The notes under the pieces were generated by a model, which did no database searches, had not been told where the DNA came from, and saw only the letters and a list, made by a program, of their open reading frames with translations. Made by a program: the position numbers and the translations under genes. From NCBI RefSeq assembly GCF_020071995.1, contig NZ_JABWTK010000010.1:1-64000 (forward strand): a DNA stretch of 64,000 bases. Reading direction: 5' to 3'. This document shows positions 18,102 to 27,320 of the stretch, one piece after another. This stretch comes from Planococcus chinensis. GTDB lineage: Bacteria > Bacillota > Bacilli > Bacillales_A > Planococcaceae. Positions within the stretch are counted from its first letter, which is position 1. The number at the start of each line of letters is the position of its first letter.

Positions 18102-19409
18102 TTAATTCAAACCCGCGAAGCTGGTTTTCAGCTTCAGAACGTAGAATGATAAAAATATGGAACGGCCAGCGCTAAAAGCGATAAAAGCCAACCAAAGCCC
18201 GTGGTTATCTAATAATGGAACTGAAACAAAGTAAACTACCAAGAAGAAAAGAAAGGCAAAAATCATCGACTTTCGGACAGGTGCAGTTTCTGTAGCTCCT
18301 GTAAAAATCCCGTAAAAGATGATGCCGATACTTGTTGATATGGGAAACAATAATAGCCAATCGCTATAAGTCATTGCAATTGCAATGACTTCCTGATTGT
18401 TCGTGAAAAGCTGAATGATTCTTTCATGAAATAGTCCGTACAAGACCGTTAGAAAGATGGACGTGTAAACGGCCCACTGTGCTGAAATGGAAAGTGTCTT
18501 TCTATGCAGCGGGTAATCTTGTGATCCCACCGCTTTTCCGGAAAGAATGCTGGAAGCATTGGAAAAACCATCGAAAAAGTACGCCATCAAATAATGGATT
18601 TGAATCAGCACCGCATTCGCAGCAAGGGTTTCGGTGCCAAAAGAAGCACTTTTGTATGTAAAGATGTTGAATACAAGCAATAAACAGACTGTCCGGACAA
18701 ATAAATCCTGATTGACCAACAACATTTTCTTTAATGCCGAAGTATCCAGAATATGAGCCATTGATAGGGATTGGAACGTAATTGATGTACTTTTAGCTAT
18801 TACATATATTCCAATCACCAAGGCCAGGCTCTCAGCAATCAATGTTGCCGCAGCAACCCCCGGGACTCCCCAGGAAAACCCCTGCACGAAAAGGAGATCA
18901 AGGAATATGTTGACTAAATTCATCAACACCTGGATCATCACTGCTATTTTGATGCGGGACATGCCCATAAGCCACCCAAGAATAACGTAATTGACAAACG
19001 TCACCGGAACTCCCCATATGCGAATTGCAAAATAACTTGAAGCCAATGCCTCGACGTCAGATTCCGGGTTAAGTAATTTTAACGCTGCATACTCAATGGG
19101 GTTTTGTAAAAGCAGGAACATAAGCCCGATCAACAAAGCAATAAAAAAAGGCCTTATGAAAGAGAGTCTTTCCTGTAATTCATCCCTTGCTCCAAAAGCC
19201 TGGGCAGCAAAGCCCGAAGTGCTGATGCGCAAAAATCCGAATAACCAGTACATGGTATTGAAGATTACCGTACCGATGGCTACTCCCCCAATGTAAGCGG
19301 GATTGTCCAGTTGGCCTACGACAGCCGTGTCCACGGCTCCCAATAAAGGGGTCGTAACTGTCGAAAGCGTCAGCGGCAATGCTAATGCCAAATACGATTT
19401 GTGGTTCAT
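18102..19409 (-). CDS. MATE-family multidrug/metabolite exporter (DinF-like)
   Basis: 435 residues with about twelve membrane helices, starting MNHKSYLALALPLTLSTVTTPLLGAVDTAVVG, the first-helix pattern of the DinF branch of MATE transporters. The second half repeats the fold, as usual. It would expel a cationic compound using a sodium or proton gradient. AGGAGC precedes the ATG. Single gene. No ykkC-type riboswitch recognised upstream. Confidence 0.85.
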   Translation of the reverse strand: MNHKSYLALALPLTLSTVTTPLLGAVDTAVVGQLDNPAYIGGVAIGTVIFNTMYWLFGFLRISTSGFAAQAFGARDELQERLSFIRPFFIALLIGLMFLLLQNPIEYAALKLLNPESDVEALASSYFAIRIWGVPVTFVNYVILGWLMGMSRIKIAVMIQVLMNLVNIFLDLLFVQGFSWGVPGVAAATLIAESLALVIGIYVIAKSTSITFQSLSMAHILDTSALKKMLLVNQDLFVRTVCLLLVFNIFTYKSASFGTETLAANAVLIQIHYLMAYFFDGFSNASSILSGKAVGSQDYPLHRKTLSISAQWAVYTSIFLTVLYGLFHERIIQLFTNNQEVIAIAMTYSDWLLLFPISTSIGIIFYGIFTGATETAPVRKSMIFAFLFFLVVYFVSVPLLDNHGLWLAFIAFSAGRSIFLSFYVLKLKTSFAGLN

Positions 19410-19674
19410 AGAAATGCTCCTATTCGCTAATCTCTTTACACTCGAAATTTACTGTAACGAAAGACAACGAACATTTCAATCATAGAGAGAAATTAATTGC
19501 TTCGTATAAGGGTGACGGTTGCCAGAAAAAAGATCCTTGAACAGCCGCCTCAGCTAGTGTAAAGAAAGTAGAAGACAGCGGAACTATCGAGAGCTATTCA
19601 AAGTTACTCAAGCAAATATGGATTTTCGTGTGCAAGCCATCATCAGCATTTTCACCAGAAACACATAGAAGTAG

Positions 19675-19851
19675 TTCTATTTGTCTTTTCTTAAATCACA
19701 AGAAGCTTTTGTGCTCAATAATTACAAAATCAGTGGAGACAGCTGCTATTTGCTTGAGGGTAAATTTCCCACCAACGCAGAGTTGGACCAATTCCTAATC
19801 AAGCTGAATGAACACATAAACTATAAACTTTCTATTGTGATCAATAAATAA
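19675..19851 (+). pseudogene. Decayed coding remnant
   Basis: After the stop at 19672 the frame stays open to TAA 19849-19851 and reads like real protein: LNNYKISGDSCYLLEG then KFPTNAELDQFLIKLNEHI. There is no start codon with a ribosome binding site. A short open stretch ATG 19618 (MDFRVQAIISIF) lies upstream in another frame. I read this as the tail of an inactivated small gene. Family not recognised. The rest of 19410-20006 is empty apart from the hairpin at 19932. Confidence 0.35.
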
Positions 19852-19931
19852 GCATTCGTTGAAATGCCATTGCACAATCGTCATTCTCCACTTAGTGATT
19901 CTAAAACCCATACATTGGCTATAAGCAAAAA

Positions 19932-19973
19932 AACGGAGAGGGATGCTCTATAGCTAGCATTCCTCTCCGTTTT
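19932..19973 (-). terminator. Terminator of the MBL hydrolase gene
   Basis: AACGGAGAGG-ATGCTA and TAGCAT-CCTCTCCGTT form a long stem with one bulge, preceded by seven A residues on the plus strand (a T-run for minus-strand transcription). It lies 34 bp past the stop of the minus-strand gene. Confidence 0.8.
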
Positions 19974-20006
19974 CTATTTAGTATTGCGGTATCTTAAATT
20001 CTTTTA

Positions 20007-21194
20007 TCACTTGACTGTTGCACTCTCCCACCATGTGGAAAAAGGAGAAGACAGGTTTCCATCCAGTGGGACAGTTTCACCCATAGGCGAAGAAGTGAGG
20101 GTTACTCCTCTTTCTTCGGCTGCTGCCGCTGCCCGTTCGATCGGCTCTGTCCATCCGTGTCGCGCTAGCGTAAACGCTCCCCAGTGAGTCAACACCATTT
20201 TCTTTCCTTGTACATCGATGCTGGCCTGGACGGATTCTTCCGGCTGCATATGGGATTCGGGCCAGCGCGTATCGTATTGGCTCCCCTCTATTAAAGCAAT
20301 ATCAAAAGGTCCGTACGTATCGCCAATTTCCTTAAAATGCGCATCATACCCTCCATCTCCACTGACATAGAAACGGGTTTGTTCTCCGAGAATGACCCAT
20401 CCGCCCCAAAGCGTCGAATTCTGGTTTAAAAGGCTTCTACCGGAAAAATGCTTGGCGGGCGTTAATGCTACAGTCAACTCTTGGAACTCCGCTTCCTCCC
20501 ACCAATTCAATTCTGTAATTTTCTCTTTTGCAATGCCCCATTCGATCAAATGGCTGCTGACCCCGTACGGAACAAAGAAATGCGCAACTTTGCTCTCCAG
20601 TTGGGTTATGGACTGATAATCCAGATGGTCATAATGGTCATGCGTGATAAAGACCGCATCAATAGGAGGCAGCTTTTCTACAATCCCCAGCAAATCCTCA
20701 CTGTATCGTTTCGGTCCGATAAAAGAAACCGGGGATGCAGTAGGGCCCAGCATCGGATCCACCAAAATTTTCTTCTTGTCGATGTTTAAGATAAAAGCAG
20801 AATGGCCAAGCCAAGTTAAACTGTCTTCATCCGAGTTGATTGCGTTCCAATCAATTTCCGAAACCGGCAAGCGAACGGACGGGCTGGTTTCTTCTCGCGA
20901 GGACATTGAAGTAGCAAGTGTCGCAGGAACTTCAATACTGCCGGCTGGTATTTCAGACGGCAGATTGACAAATTTTCCATCCTTGTAATTATCAAATGCC
21001 TCATATGATTCTTTTTGCTCTTTGCTTGGATTACCGCCAAAAGTCGGCGATAGATTGATAACCAGTAGAACAGCCATCACCAATACACTGATTATGACTA
21101 GCAGGTATATCATGATTTTCTTTAGTATCACTTTTCTAGTGGAGGCATCTTTTCTGTTCTTTTTCTTTGGTATATTGTTTTTAAGATTCGACAT
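20007..21194 (-). CDS. Membrane-anchored metallo-beta-lactamase-fold hydrolase (NAPE-PLD-like)
   Basis: 395 residues. A lysine-rich N-terminus and one membrane helix (about residues 27-48), then an extracytoplasmic MBL domain. Zinc motif THDHYDHLD (about residues 184-192), further ligands in AKHFSGR, SGDGGYD and LTHWGAF. The block GHSAFILNIDKKKILVDPML and the W-rich loops are typical of the N-acyl-phosphatidylethanolamine phospholipase D-like group, also called UlaG-like. Probably a lipid phosphodiesterase on the outer face; substrate is inference. GAGGG precedes the ATG. Confidence 0.82.
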   Translation of the reverse strand: MSNLKNNIPKKKNRKDASTRKVILKKIMIYLLVIISVLVMAVLLVINLSPTFGGNPSKEQKESYEAFDNYKDGKFVNLPSEIPAGSIEVPATLATSMSSREETSPSVRLPVSEIDWNAINSDEDSLTWLGHSAFILNIDKKKILVDPMLGPTASPVSFIGPKRYSEDLLGIVEKLPPIDAVFITHDHYDHLDYQSITQLESKVAHFFVPYGVSSHLIEWGIAKEKITELNWWEEAEFQELTVALTPAKHFSGRSLLNQNSTLWGGWVILGEQTRFYVSGDGGYDAHFKEIGDTYGPFDIALIEGSQYDTRWPESHMQPEESVQASIDVQGKKMVLTHWGAFTLARHGWTEPIERAAAAAEERGVTLTSSPMGETVPLDGNLSSPFSTWWESATVK

Positions 21195-21378
21195 TTGATC
21201 CCTCGCCTTATGGGTAAAAAATTTCCGTAAAAAACACAGTGCTGCTGTTTCGATAGTGCTTTCCGATAATATATGGCCCAGCCTTTTTCAAGGAAATATG
21301 ATTTTAGCTATACTTTAGACACACTATTCCTTGGAATATCTATTCTGCATCTGTTTTTCTGCTTTTCTGTCTTTCTCA

Positions 21379-21723
21379 TTAATACACTCTAAGAATATCT
21401 AAGGTCCCTGTCATACTAATCAAGTCTATTTTATGGTTCCCTTTTGTGTAATAGACGGAAGCCCCTTCTCTTTCACCTTTTTTCCATCCATTCTTTTTAA
21501 GGGCAACTTCATATCCATAAGGTATGCCATATTCTTCCGATGCTCTCTTCCACTCATAGTTCTTCCCAACGCTGCTTTCTCCTACGAGCTCAGCATTTTG
21601 GGGAACTGGAAAGCCGAATAGTTCTTCATTTGATTCATAAAGGGATAAGGTTATGAAATAATATGCCACTCCGCTTAACAAAAACATAGTCAAAGCAAGT
21701 GTCCAGCCGATCTTTTTCTTCAT
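21379..21723 (-). CDS. Hypothetical membrane-anchored protein, 114 aa
   Basis: AAGGAGC lies before the ATG. One N-terminal helix (WTLALTMFLLSGVAYYFITL), then a soluble extracytoplasmic part with FGFPVPQNAELVGES and YGYEVALKKNGWKKGE, ending in strands ASVYYTKGNHKIDLISM. The layout suits a small signal-anchored or secreted protein. Not recognised. Single gene. Confidence 0.6.
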   Translation of the reverse strand: MKKKIGWTLALTMFLLSGVAYYFITLSLYESNEELFGFPVPQNAELVGESSVGKNYEWKRASEEYGIPYGYEVALKKNGWKKGEREGASVYYTKGNHKIDLISMTGTLDILRVY

Positions 21724-22132
21724 TTTCTGCTCCTTCCTGAAATACCTTAAATTTCATCTGGTTTTGCCTGTATCTATCCTGCAGGCTCTTTTGAATTCGA
21801 TGCAATGAACTATAATTCTATCGAAAGATTTTTCTTTGCTTTAAAATCATTTTTTTACAACGAATTTATTATTCCTATTATTTCCTGCCTCGCGTTTCAG
21901 AAACTTCGTTCAACATCTTTAATAAATTCCACGCCAGATATATATTACCAGTATTTAGTAAAAAACAAAATAATAATTATTAGATGGCTAGGATAAGCAG
22001 ATTAAAAAGTTCTTTTAGCTTTTTATCAGCTTTAAAAGCGAATATGCGTCTTATTTGCCTCTTCTATACTATATATCCACGCAACTTTTCATAAGATGGT
22101 GATCAATCTATCCAATTCCGACATTAGTGTAC
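21724..22132. other. Intergenic, nothing recognised
   Basis: AT-rich sequence with no supported gene. A 63-codon open frame at 21805-21996 has no ribosome binding site and low-complexity content, so it is not called. Confidence 0.4.
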
Positions 22133-22182
22133 AAAAAAAGATGACACAGCACCAATGGTTAAACCACTGTACTGATGTCATC
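22133..22182 (-). terminator. Terminator of the tartrate dehydratase gene
   Basis: GATGACA (22140-22146) pairs with TGTCATC (22176-22182), with additional pairing inside, preceded by seven A residues on the plus strand, so a T-run for minus-strand transcripts. Located 75 bp beyond the gene's stop. Confidence 0.7.
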
Positions 22183-22256
22183 ATTTTTAGCAAAAGCTTG
22201 TTTCTTAAATAGTGCCGTAGCTAAATCTCATTAAAAAATCATTTCCGTGCCCTGTA

Positions 22257-23420
22257 TTATTCAGCCACCGAGCGAAGCAATTTAATCAACGGGGCCTTTG
22301 TTTCAAATCCTATTCCTGGAACGTCCGGTAAACCCACATACCCGTTTTCAACCGGAATATCGTCGGCAAATCCACCGAATGGTTCAAAAATCCCCGGATA
22401 CGACTCATTCCCGCCTAGCCCCAATCCCGCTGCAATATTCAGAGACAATTGATGCCCACCATGCGGAATGCAACGGCGAGAAGACCAGCCATGTTCTTTC
22501 AACATATCCAGTATTCTCATATACTCCACCAGTCCATAACTTAATGCACAGTCAAATTGCAGATAATCCCGGTCCGGCCGCATTCCCCCGTAGCGGATGA
22601 GGTTTCGGGCATCCTGCATGGAAAACAGATTTTCCCCTGTTGCCATCGGGTGTTTATAATGCTTGGAAAGCTCCGCTTGAAGTTCATAATCCAACGGATC
22701 TCCTACTTCCTCATACCAAAACAAGTTATAGGGCTCCAACTTTTCTGCATACTGAATCGCTGTCTCCAAATCAAACCGCCCGTTTACATCCACTGCCAGA
22801 GATTGGCCGGATGGCACCACTTCCAGGACGGCTTCGATTCTTCGAAGATCTTCTTCTAAACCGTTTCCGATTTTCATCTTCACAACGGAATACCCCAGAT
22901 CCAGGTAGCCTCTCATTTCATCTTGAAGCATTTTATCGTCTTTTCCTGGCTGATAGTAGCCGCCTGCTGCATAAACAAATACTTTATCATCCGGCTTTCC
23001 ATCCCCGTAACGGTCGGCGAGCAGTTGATAAAGCGGCTTCTCTTCTATTTTGGCAACGGCGTCCCAAATTGCCATATCAAGCGTTCCGACCGCAACCGAC
23101 CGTTCCCCGTGGCCGCCTGGCTTTTCGCCTGTCATTAAAATATCCCAAATCTTATGAGGATCAAAATTAGATCCCTCATCATTTAAAATATCATTTGTTT
23201 CCGCTTCCAACAGACGAGGGATAAACCGTTCGTGAAGCAGTCCGCTTGGCGCATACCGGCCATTTGAGTTAAAACCGTATCCTACCACTCGTCTCCCATT
23301 CTTAAACACATCCGTGACGATTGCTACGACCGAAACATTCATTTTTGAAAAATCAATATATGCATTGCTGATACTCGATTTAATAGGTACGGCTTTTTCT
23401 TTGATATCAATAATCTTCAT
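22257..23420 (-). CDS. tarD: D(-)-tartrate dehydratase, enolase superfamily
   Basis: 387 residues from ATG 23420 (GGGAGG upstream). It matches what I know of D-tartrate dehydratase along its whole length: AYIDFSKM, RVVGYGFNSNGRY, PGGHGERSVAVGT, YAAGGYY, KMKIG, WYEEVGDPLDYELQ, ATGENLFS, RPDRDYLQFDCALSYGL, CIPHGGHQLSLNIAAGLGLG. The catalytic Lys-x-Lys is near residues 182-184 and the His of CIPHGGHQ is the acid/base partner. It dehydrates D-tartrate to oxaloacetate using Mg2+. A GntR gene lies upstream; promoter and operator are at 23457-23485. Confidence 0.85.
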   Translation of the reverse strand: MKIIDIKEKAVPIKSSISNAYIDFSKMNVSVVAIVTDVFKNGRRVVGYGFNSNGRYAPSGLLHERFIPRLLEAETNDILNDEGSNFDPHKIWDILMTGEKPGGHGERSVAVGTLDMAIWDAVAKIEEKPLYQLLADRYGDGKPDDKVFVYAAGGYYQPGKDDKMLQDEMRGYLDLGYSVVKMKIGNGLEEDLRRIEAVLEVVPSGQSLAVDVNGRFDLETAIQYAEKLEPYNLFWYEEVGDPLDYELQAELSKHYKHPMATGENLFSMQDARNLIRYGGMRPDRDYLQFDCALSYGLVEYMRILDMLKEHGWSSRRCIPHGGHQLSLNIAAGLGLGGNESYPGIFEPFGGFADDIPVENGYVGLPDVPGIGFETKAPLIKLLRSVAE

Positions 23421-23456
23421 CTTGAAACCTCCCATTTGAATTCGTAATCTAGTTTA

Positions 23457-23485
23457 AGAATAATTAATAAATTTATTAATGTCAA
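23457..23485 (-). promoter_or_regulatory. tarD promoter whose spacer is an 18-bp palindrome
   Basis: On the minus strand TTGACA (plus 23480-23485), 17-bp spacer, TATTCT (23457-23462). The perfect palindrome ATTAATAAATTTATTAAT covers 23463-23480, i.e. the whole spacer plus one base of the -35 box. Such placement predicts steric repression, most simply by the neighbouring GntR/FCD protein. The start codon is 37 bp downstream. Confidence 0.8.
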
Positions 23486-23559
23486 TATAAAGCGCTTATT
23501 TACTTTAAATTAGTTAAAAAAGTTCAATAATAAATTTTTTAATTTGAATGCATATAAAA

Positions 23560-23586
23560 AAGACGCTTCTTGTTAAGAAACGTCTT
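23560..23586 (-). terminator. Terminator of the GntR gene
   Basis: AAGACGCTTCTT and AAGAAACGTCTT pair with one mismatch around a 3-nt loop, preceded by A6 on the plus strand. It lies 3 bp after the GntR stop and separates that gene from the tarD promoter. Confidence 0.75.
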
Positions 23587-23589
23587 CCA

Positions 23590-24327
23590 TTATTCGTTTT
23601 TCTTATTCCTTGGTTTGTTTTCGATAATTCTCAAAATTTCCTGCCCGCCGCGATGCCTGTGGGAATGCATCAAGAGTTGAGCCGCTTTGCTGTCTTGAGC
23701 CCGCATGGCAGCCACAATTGCCCGATGTTCCTTAATGGACCGGACAGGAAGCTCTCGCTCATTAATGGTAGACAATCTTGCCCGGTACAACTGATCCGAA
23801 TGGCTGTCCATTATATTTTTCAGCCGTTCATTCCGTGAGGACTCAACGATCAGATTATGAAATTGATTGTCTATATCTAAATAAGCCTTTAAATTATTTT
23901 CTTTCAGATACTTTTCCTGATTCGCAATGAGAGAATCCAGAATTTCGAGTTGCTCTTCGCTGATATGCAATGTCGCTAACTCGGCAGCCACTCCCTCCAG
24001 TGCTTCAGCGATTTGGCACAGTTGCTCAATATTTTCTTTGACGATTGGTTCGACGGTAAACCCTTTGCGGGGGATCAATCGAATCCAGCGATCCATCTCC
24101 AATCGAATCAACGCTTCGCGAACAGGCGTCCGGCTCATCTCCAGCATTTCGATAATTTCACGTTCCAAAAAAGCCTCATTAGGCTGAAGCTGTAAGTTCC
24201 GGATCGCTTTTTGAATAACTATATAAGCCTGCTGCGGCAAACGGTCTTCATTTGTTTCTTCTTTGTATCGCAATAAGGTCTTCTTTAGATCAGAATTATC
24301 GCTGCTTCTTCTCTCTTTTTCCTTCAT
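23590..24327 (-). CDS. GntR-family regulator with FCD effector domain
   Basis: 245 residues from ATG 24327; GTG and TTG codons just upstream in the same frame are alternatives since no strong ribosome binding site is visible. N-terminal winged helix (about residues 25-90, EREIIEMLEMSRTPVREALIRLE) and an all-helical FCD domain (about 100-230) with metal or ligand residues in DIDNQFHNLIV, EHRAIVAAM and LMHSHRHR. FadR/VanR-type regulators respond to sugar acids and related carboxylates. Likely repressor of the tartrate dehydratase gene beside it. Confidence 0.85.
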   Translation of the reverse strand: MKEKERRSSDNSDLKKTLLRYKEETNEDRLPQQAYIVIQKAIRNLQLQPNEAFLEREIIEMLEMSRTPVREALIRLEMDRWIRLIPRKGFTVEPIVKENIEQLCQIAEALEGVAAELATLHISEEQLEILDSLIANQEKYLKENNLKAYLDIDNQFHNLIVESSRNERLKNIMDSHSDQLYRARLSTINERELPVRSIKEHRAIVAAMRAQDSKAAQLLMHSHRHRGGQEILRIIENKPRNKKNE

Positions 24328-25079
24328 GAGATTCACCAAATTTCAATTTAATAAAAGAGCTGATATTGAATAAATTATATCAGATTTCCACCTGCATAAG
24401 CATGGTTTCAAAGGTAACTTCTGTATTAGCATATAACTCTTTATGAAAATTATCTGTCTTAAAATCATTAAAAGCACCGAATAGTTAGCTATCTATTAGT
24501 TTTCACATAACTAACCTGATCAAAGTTGAAGACATAGCTGCGATCAAGGCTCAGATCAGCACAGCGACAATGCCAATTACGATAGGCATTTGCTCTATTA
24601 TTCAATTTTATTCCAGTCCTTTAATATCGTAATTCTCCAATTATAAGCCTGTTTCTGGAATCGCCCTATAATCAGCGATTGTTAAGCTGTAATTATTATA
24701 GCTAATAACAGTGCAAATGATTTCAGCATTGGATTTACAAGCTTTTATTCTTTCGACAACTCTTATTAGGTAACCCAGATTCTTTTGAAATGCAAGTTTC
24801 AAAATCTTATGATACGGCTATTTGAATCTATCATTTTTTCTTATAAAATCAGTTTTAAGGGATTTTCTAGTAGCGTATGGTATCGGAAGTTTAAATGTAA
24901 CTTAAATAGCCTTAAATTACATTCAGAATTATTAAAAAATATTCTTCAATTCAGTTATACTAAAGACAATTATTATCTTTTTAAAAAAGATATTCTTCCT
25001 AAGCTAGTCCCACTTTAGGATTCAGAACTAGTAATTTTTGAGATAACTACTCTTTGTATAAGAAAAGGGGAGAGTTGGT
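24328..25079. other. 750-bp region without a supported gene
   Basis: A stretch around 24520-24620 reads VEDIAAIKAQISTATMPI and then hydrophobic residues before a stop, without a start signal, perhaps a decayed membrane-protein tail. An AT-rich 77-codon frame at 24785-25018 lacks a ribosome binding site. I assign nothing firm here. Confidence 0.4.
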
Positions 25080-25292
25080 ATGTCGAGACTAGATAATTCC
25101 CGATGGAAAATGAGTATGGCTGGCTTTACTGCGTTTGTTTTAGCTACTATTTTCTTCTTAATAACGGGGCCTAATATACCTGGAATACTTGGGTTTTTAA
25201 TATCCGCAATAGTATTGTTCATTCTAAATGCTATTTATGTTTTATATACAAACAAGAAGTCAGGGAACACAAAAAAATCAAATATAGACTAA
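25080..25292 (+). CDS. Small two-span membrane protein, 70 aa
   Basis: GGGGAGAG lies before the ATG. Two hydrophobic helices (MAGFTAFVLATIFFLITG and IPGILGFLISAIVLFILNAIYVLY) joined by the short turn GPN, then a basic polar tail TNKKSGNTKKSN. No family recognised. Single gene. Confidence 0.6.
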   Translation: MSRLDNSRWKMSMAGFTAFVLATIFFLITGPNIPGILGFLISAIVLFILNAIYVLYTNKKSGNTKKSNID

Positions 25293-25381
25293 CTGTTAGA
25301 CATTTATTTTTATCTAAATTTTGAATGTAACTTAACTGCACAAAAAGTTACATTCAAATCCTAGTCTTTGCCCTAAAACTT

Positions 25382-25560
25382 CTACTTGGATTTTGCCGCG
25401 GCTTTTTTCAATTCATCCAGATCGCTCTGCAACTCACTGATTTTCTGATTCTACCCTATCAGCAATTCGACAATCTGATTTAGCGATTGTGGAGCAACCA
25501 CCAAATCCACAATTTCAAAAAAATTTTGAACACTTCATTGGTTTCCTGCATGATAGACAC
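25382..25560 (-). pseudogene. Decayed coiled-coil protein gene
   Basis: Minus-strand translation ends ISELQSDLDELKKAAAKSK before TAG, a clear coiled coil. Upstream in the same frame it reads APQSLNQIVELLIG, but a TAG interrupts between the two parts, and further upstream QETNEVFKIF is in another frame after an A/T-rich run. One stop and one frameshift therefore separate pieces that fit a single small helical protein. No family recognised. Remaining sequence up to 25655 shows only fragments such as MTRWTHSADDSEMMK. Confidence 0.35.
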
Positions 25561-25654
25561 TTTTCTTATTTCATCATTTCGCTGTCATCAGCGCTGTGCG
25601 TCCACCGAGTCATTTCAATCATACTCCCTTTATATTTCCAATCTGCACAGGCAG

Positions 25655-25700
25655 CAAAAAGAAGCAGGCAATCGTGGATTTCCATGATTGCCTGCTTCAT
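25655..25700 (-). terminator. Terminator of the sugar dehydrogenase gene
   Basis: GAAGCAGGCAATC pairs with GATTGCCTGCTTC, 13 bp plus further weaker pairs, with AAAAA before it on the plus strand. It lies about 115 bp past the minus-strand gene's stop. Confidence 0.75.
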
Positions 25701-25812
25701 TCATATCGTCAAGCGCCTTAAGTCGATGAAATCGGCATAAGCCTGGATGCTTTTAGCGAATAAGAAATCATTCAACATTCTTGTCTTCTTCTGCACCTTC
25801 AACACCGCCGCC

Positions 25813-27150
25813 TTAATTTGCTGCAGTAATCTTATAAATCTTACCGCCATCAGTGGCTGCAATAAGCGCGCCATCCTCCGTTACAAGAATATCACGGAAA
25901 CGTTCGCCTTCATCAGTCAATAGGCGTTCTTCTCCAACGATGGTGTCGCCTTCAATAATGACACGTGCAATATAGCTCGACACCAAACCACCGATGAACA
26001 AGTTGTTCTCCCATTCAGGAATTGCGTTGTTATCATAGAATGAACTACCACTTGGCGCACTTGTCGGATCCCAATAATATCTTGGTTCAATAAAACCTTG
26101 CGCCTCGTGTTCTGAAATGCCCTCATTGATTAATTCACCAGAGTACTCGAGACCATAAGAAACAATCGGCCATCCATAGTTATTGCCTGGTTCAATAATA
26201 TTCAGTTCATCCCCAGCTTGTGGACCGAATTCAACAATCCATAAGTCTCCTGTTTCAGGGTGGAAGTCTATACCTTGAATATTACGGTGGCCGTAGCTGT
26301 AAATGCCATCCAGTGCTTCTTCATCTTCAACAAATGGATTCGTCTCTACCGGTTTCCCGTCTTGTGTAATGTGAATTACTTTGCCTAAATAAGCATCCAA
26401 GTCTTGTGCACGTTCACGAATTGGATCATCTGAGCGCTCACCAGTTGTTAAGAACAGGTTGCCGTCATCATCAAAGATAATACGTCCCCCATAGTGCAAG
26501 GTACCCTTATATGCTGGCAATGCTTGGAAGATCACTTCAAATTCTTCAAGTGAGGCTTCATCTTCTGATAAAACACCTTTACCGACAGCAGTGACAGTCC
26601 CCCCTTCAACATCTTGGGAAAACGTCAGAAATACCAATCTTGATTCATCAAAATCAGGAGCAATCGTGACATCAAGCAACCCACCTTGATCTTCGCTATT
26701 CACTTTGGGTGTACCTGCGATTGGGTCGGAAACAGAGCCATCTTCAAGGTTCACAATAAGAAGTTCTGCTGAATCCCTTTGCGTAACAAGCAAGCGGTTT
26801 GGTTCAAACTCTGCCATACCCCAAGAAACGCCAAGCCCCTCAACAACAACTTCCACATCAAGTTCTGTTTCAGTCTTTACTGCAGGTGCTCTTGTTTGTT
26901 CTGGAAATGCCGGTTCAAACTCCGTAACTTTCGGTTCGGTCTCTGCTGCTTCTCCCTCTGCACTTTCCTCAACGCCCTCTTCAGTACCTTCCGCTGTGTC
27001 AGGGCTCTCGTCAGCACTTTCTTCTGTTGCAGCATCCGGGTCATCCGTTGATTCTTCGTTTGAAGTATCATCATTGCCACATGCTGCCAAAACCAACACA
27101 AAAATCAGCATTGTAAAGAACATTAATCTTGACCACAAAGCTTTCGTCAT
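25813..27150 (-). CDS. PQQ-type soluble aldose dehydrogenase (GSDH family) lipoprotein
   Basis: 445 residues from ATG 27150, after GGGGAGG. Signal peptide with lipobox LAAC (Cys about residue 24), an extremely acidic low-complexity linker (about 25-80, mostly Glu, Asp, Ala, Thr and Ser), then a six-bladed propeller of the glucose/sorbosone dehydrogenase family: GLGVSWGMAEF, EDQGGLLDVTIAPDF, LHYGGRIIFDDDGNLFLTTGERSD, YSYGHRNIQGIDFHP, EFGPQAGDELNII. Such proteins oxidise aldose sugars outside the cell with PQQ. PQQ synthesis genes are not in the window. Single gene. Confidence 0.85.
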   Translation of the reverse strand: MTKALWSRLMFFTMLIFVLVLAACGNDDTSNEESTDDPDAATEESADESPDTAEGTEEGVEESAEGEAAETEPKVTEFEPAFPEQTRAPAVKTETELDVEVVVEGLGVSWGMAEFEPNRLLVTQRDSAELLIVNLEDGSVSDPIAGTPKVNSEDQGGLLDVTIAPDFDESRLVFLTFSQDVEGGTVTAVGKGVLSEDEASLEEFEVIFQALPAYKGTLHYGGRIIFDDDGNLFLTTGERSDDPIRERAQDLDAYLGKVIHITQDGKPVETNPFVEDEEALDGIYSYGHRNIQGIDFHPETGDLWIVEFGPQAGDELNIIEPGNNYGWPIVSYGLEYSGELINEGISEHEAQGFIEPRYYWDPTSAPSGSSFYDNNAIPEWENNLFIGGLVSSYIARVIIEGDTIVGEERLLTDEGERFRDILVTEDGALIAATDGGKIYKITAAN

Positions 27151-27320
27151 CGTTTTCCTCCCCTTTTCTAAAATATTCAACATACTATACTAAAGTTCAT
27201 TCCCCTGAAACCCAGTATCAAAAATGGTTAAGACTTTCATATATAACTAAAAATATGAAACTCCTTTGAAAATAACGTTATCATAATTACGTGAAAATAA
27301 AAAATAATCTTACTATTTTC

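Noticed and set aside
21805..21996. 63-codon open frame MNYNSIERFFF...
   Set aside because: No ribosome binding site and AT-driven composition; nothing protein-like beyond hydrophobic noise.
22640..23170. 176-codon plus-strand open frame
   Set aside because: Antisense to the tartrate dehydratase, whose catalytic motifs are intact; no start signal and no protein-like pattern.
24785..25018. 77-codon AT-rich open frame
   Set aside because: No ribosome binding site, Phe/Lys/Asn/Ser-rich low-complexity product as expected from AT-rich intergenic DNA.
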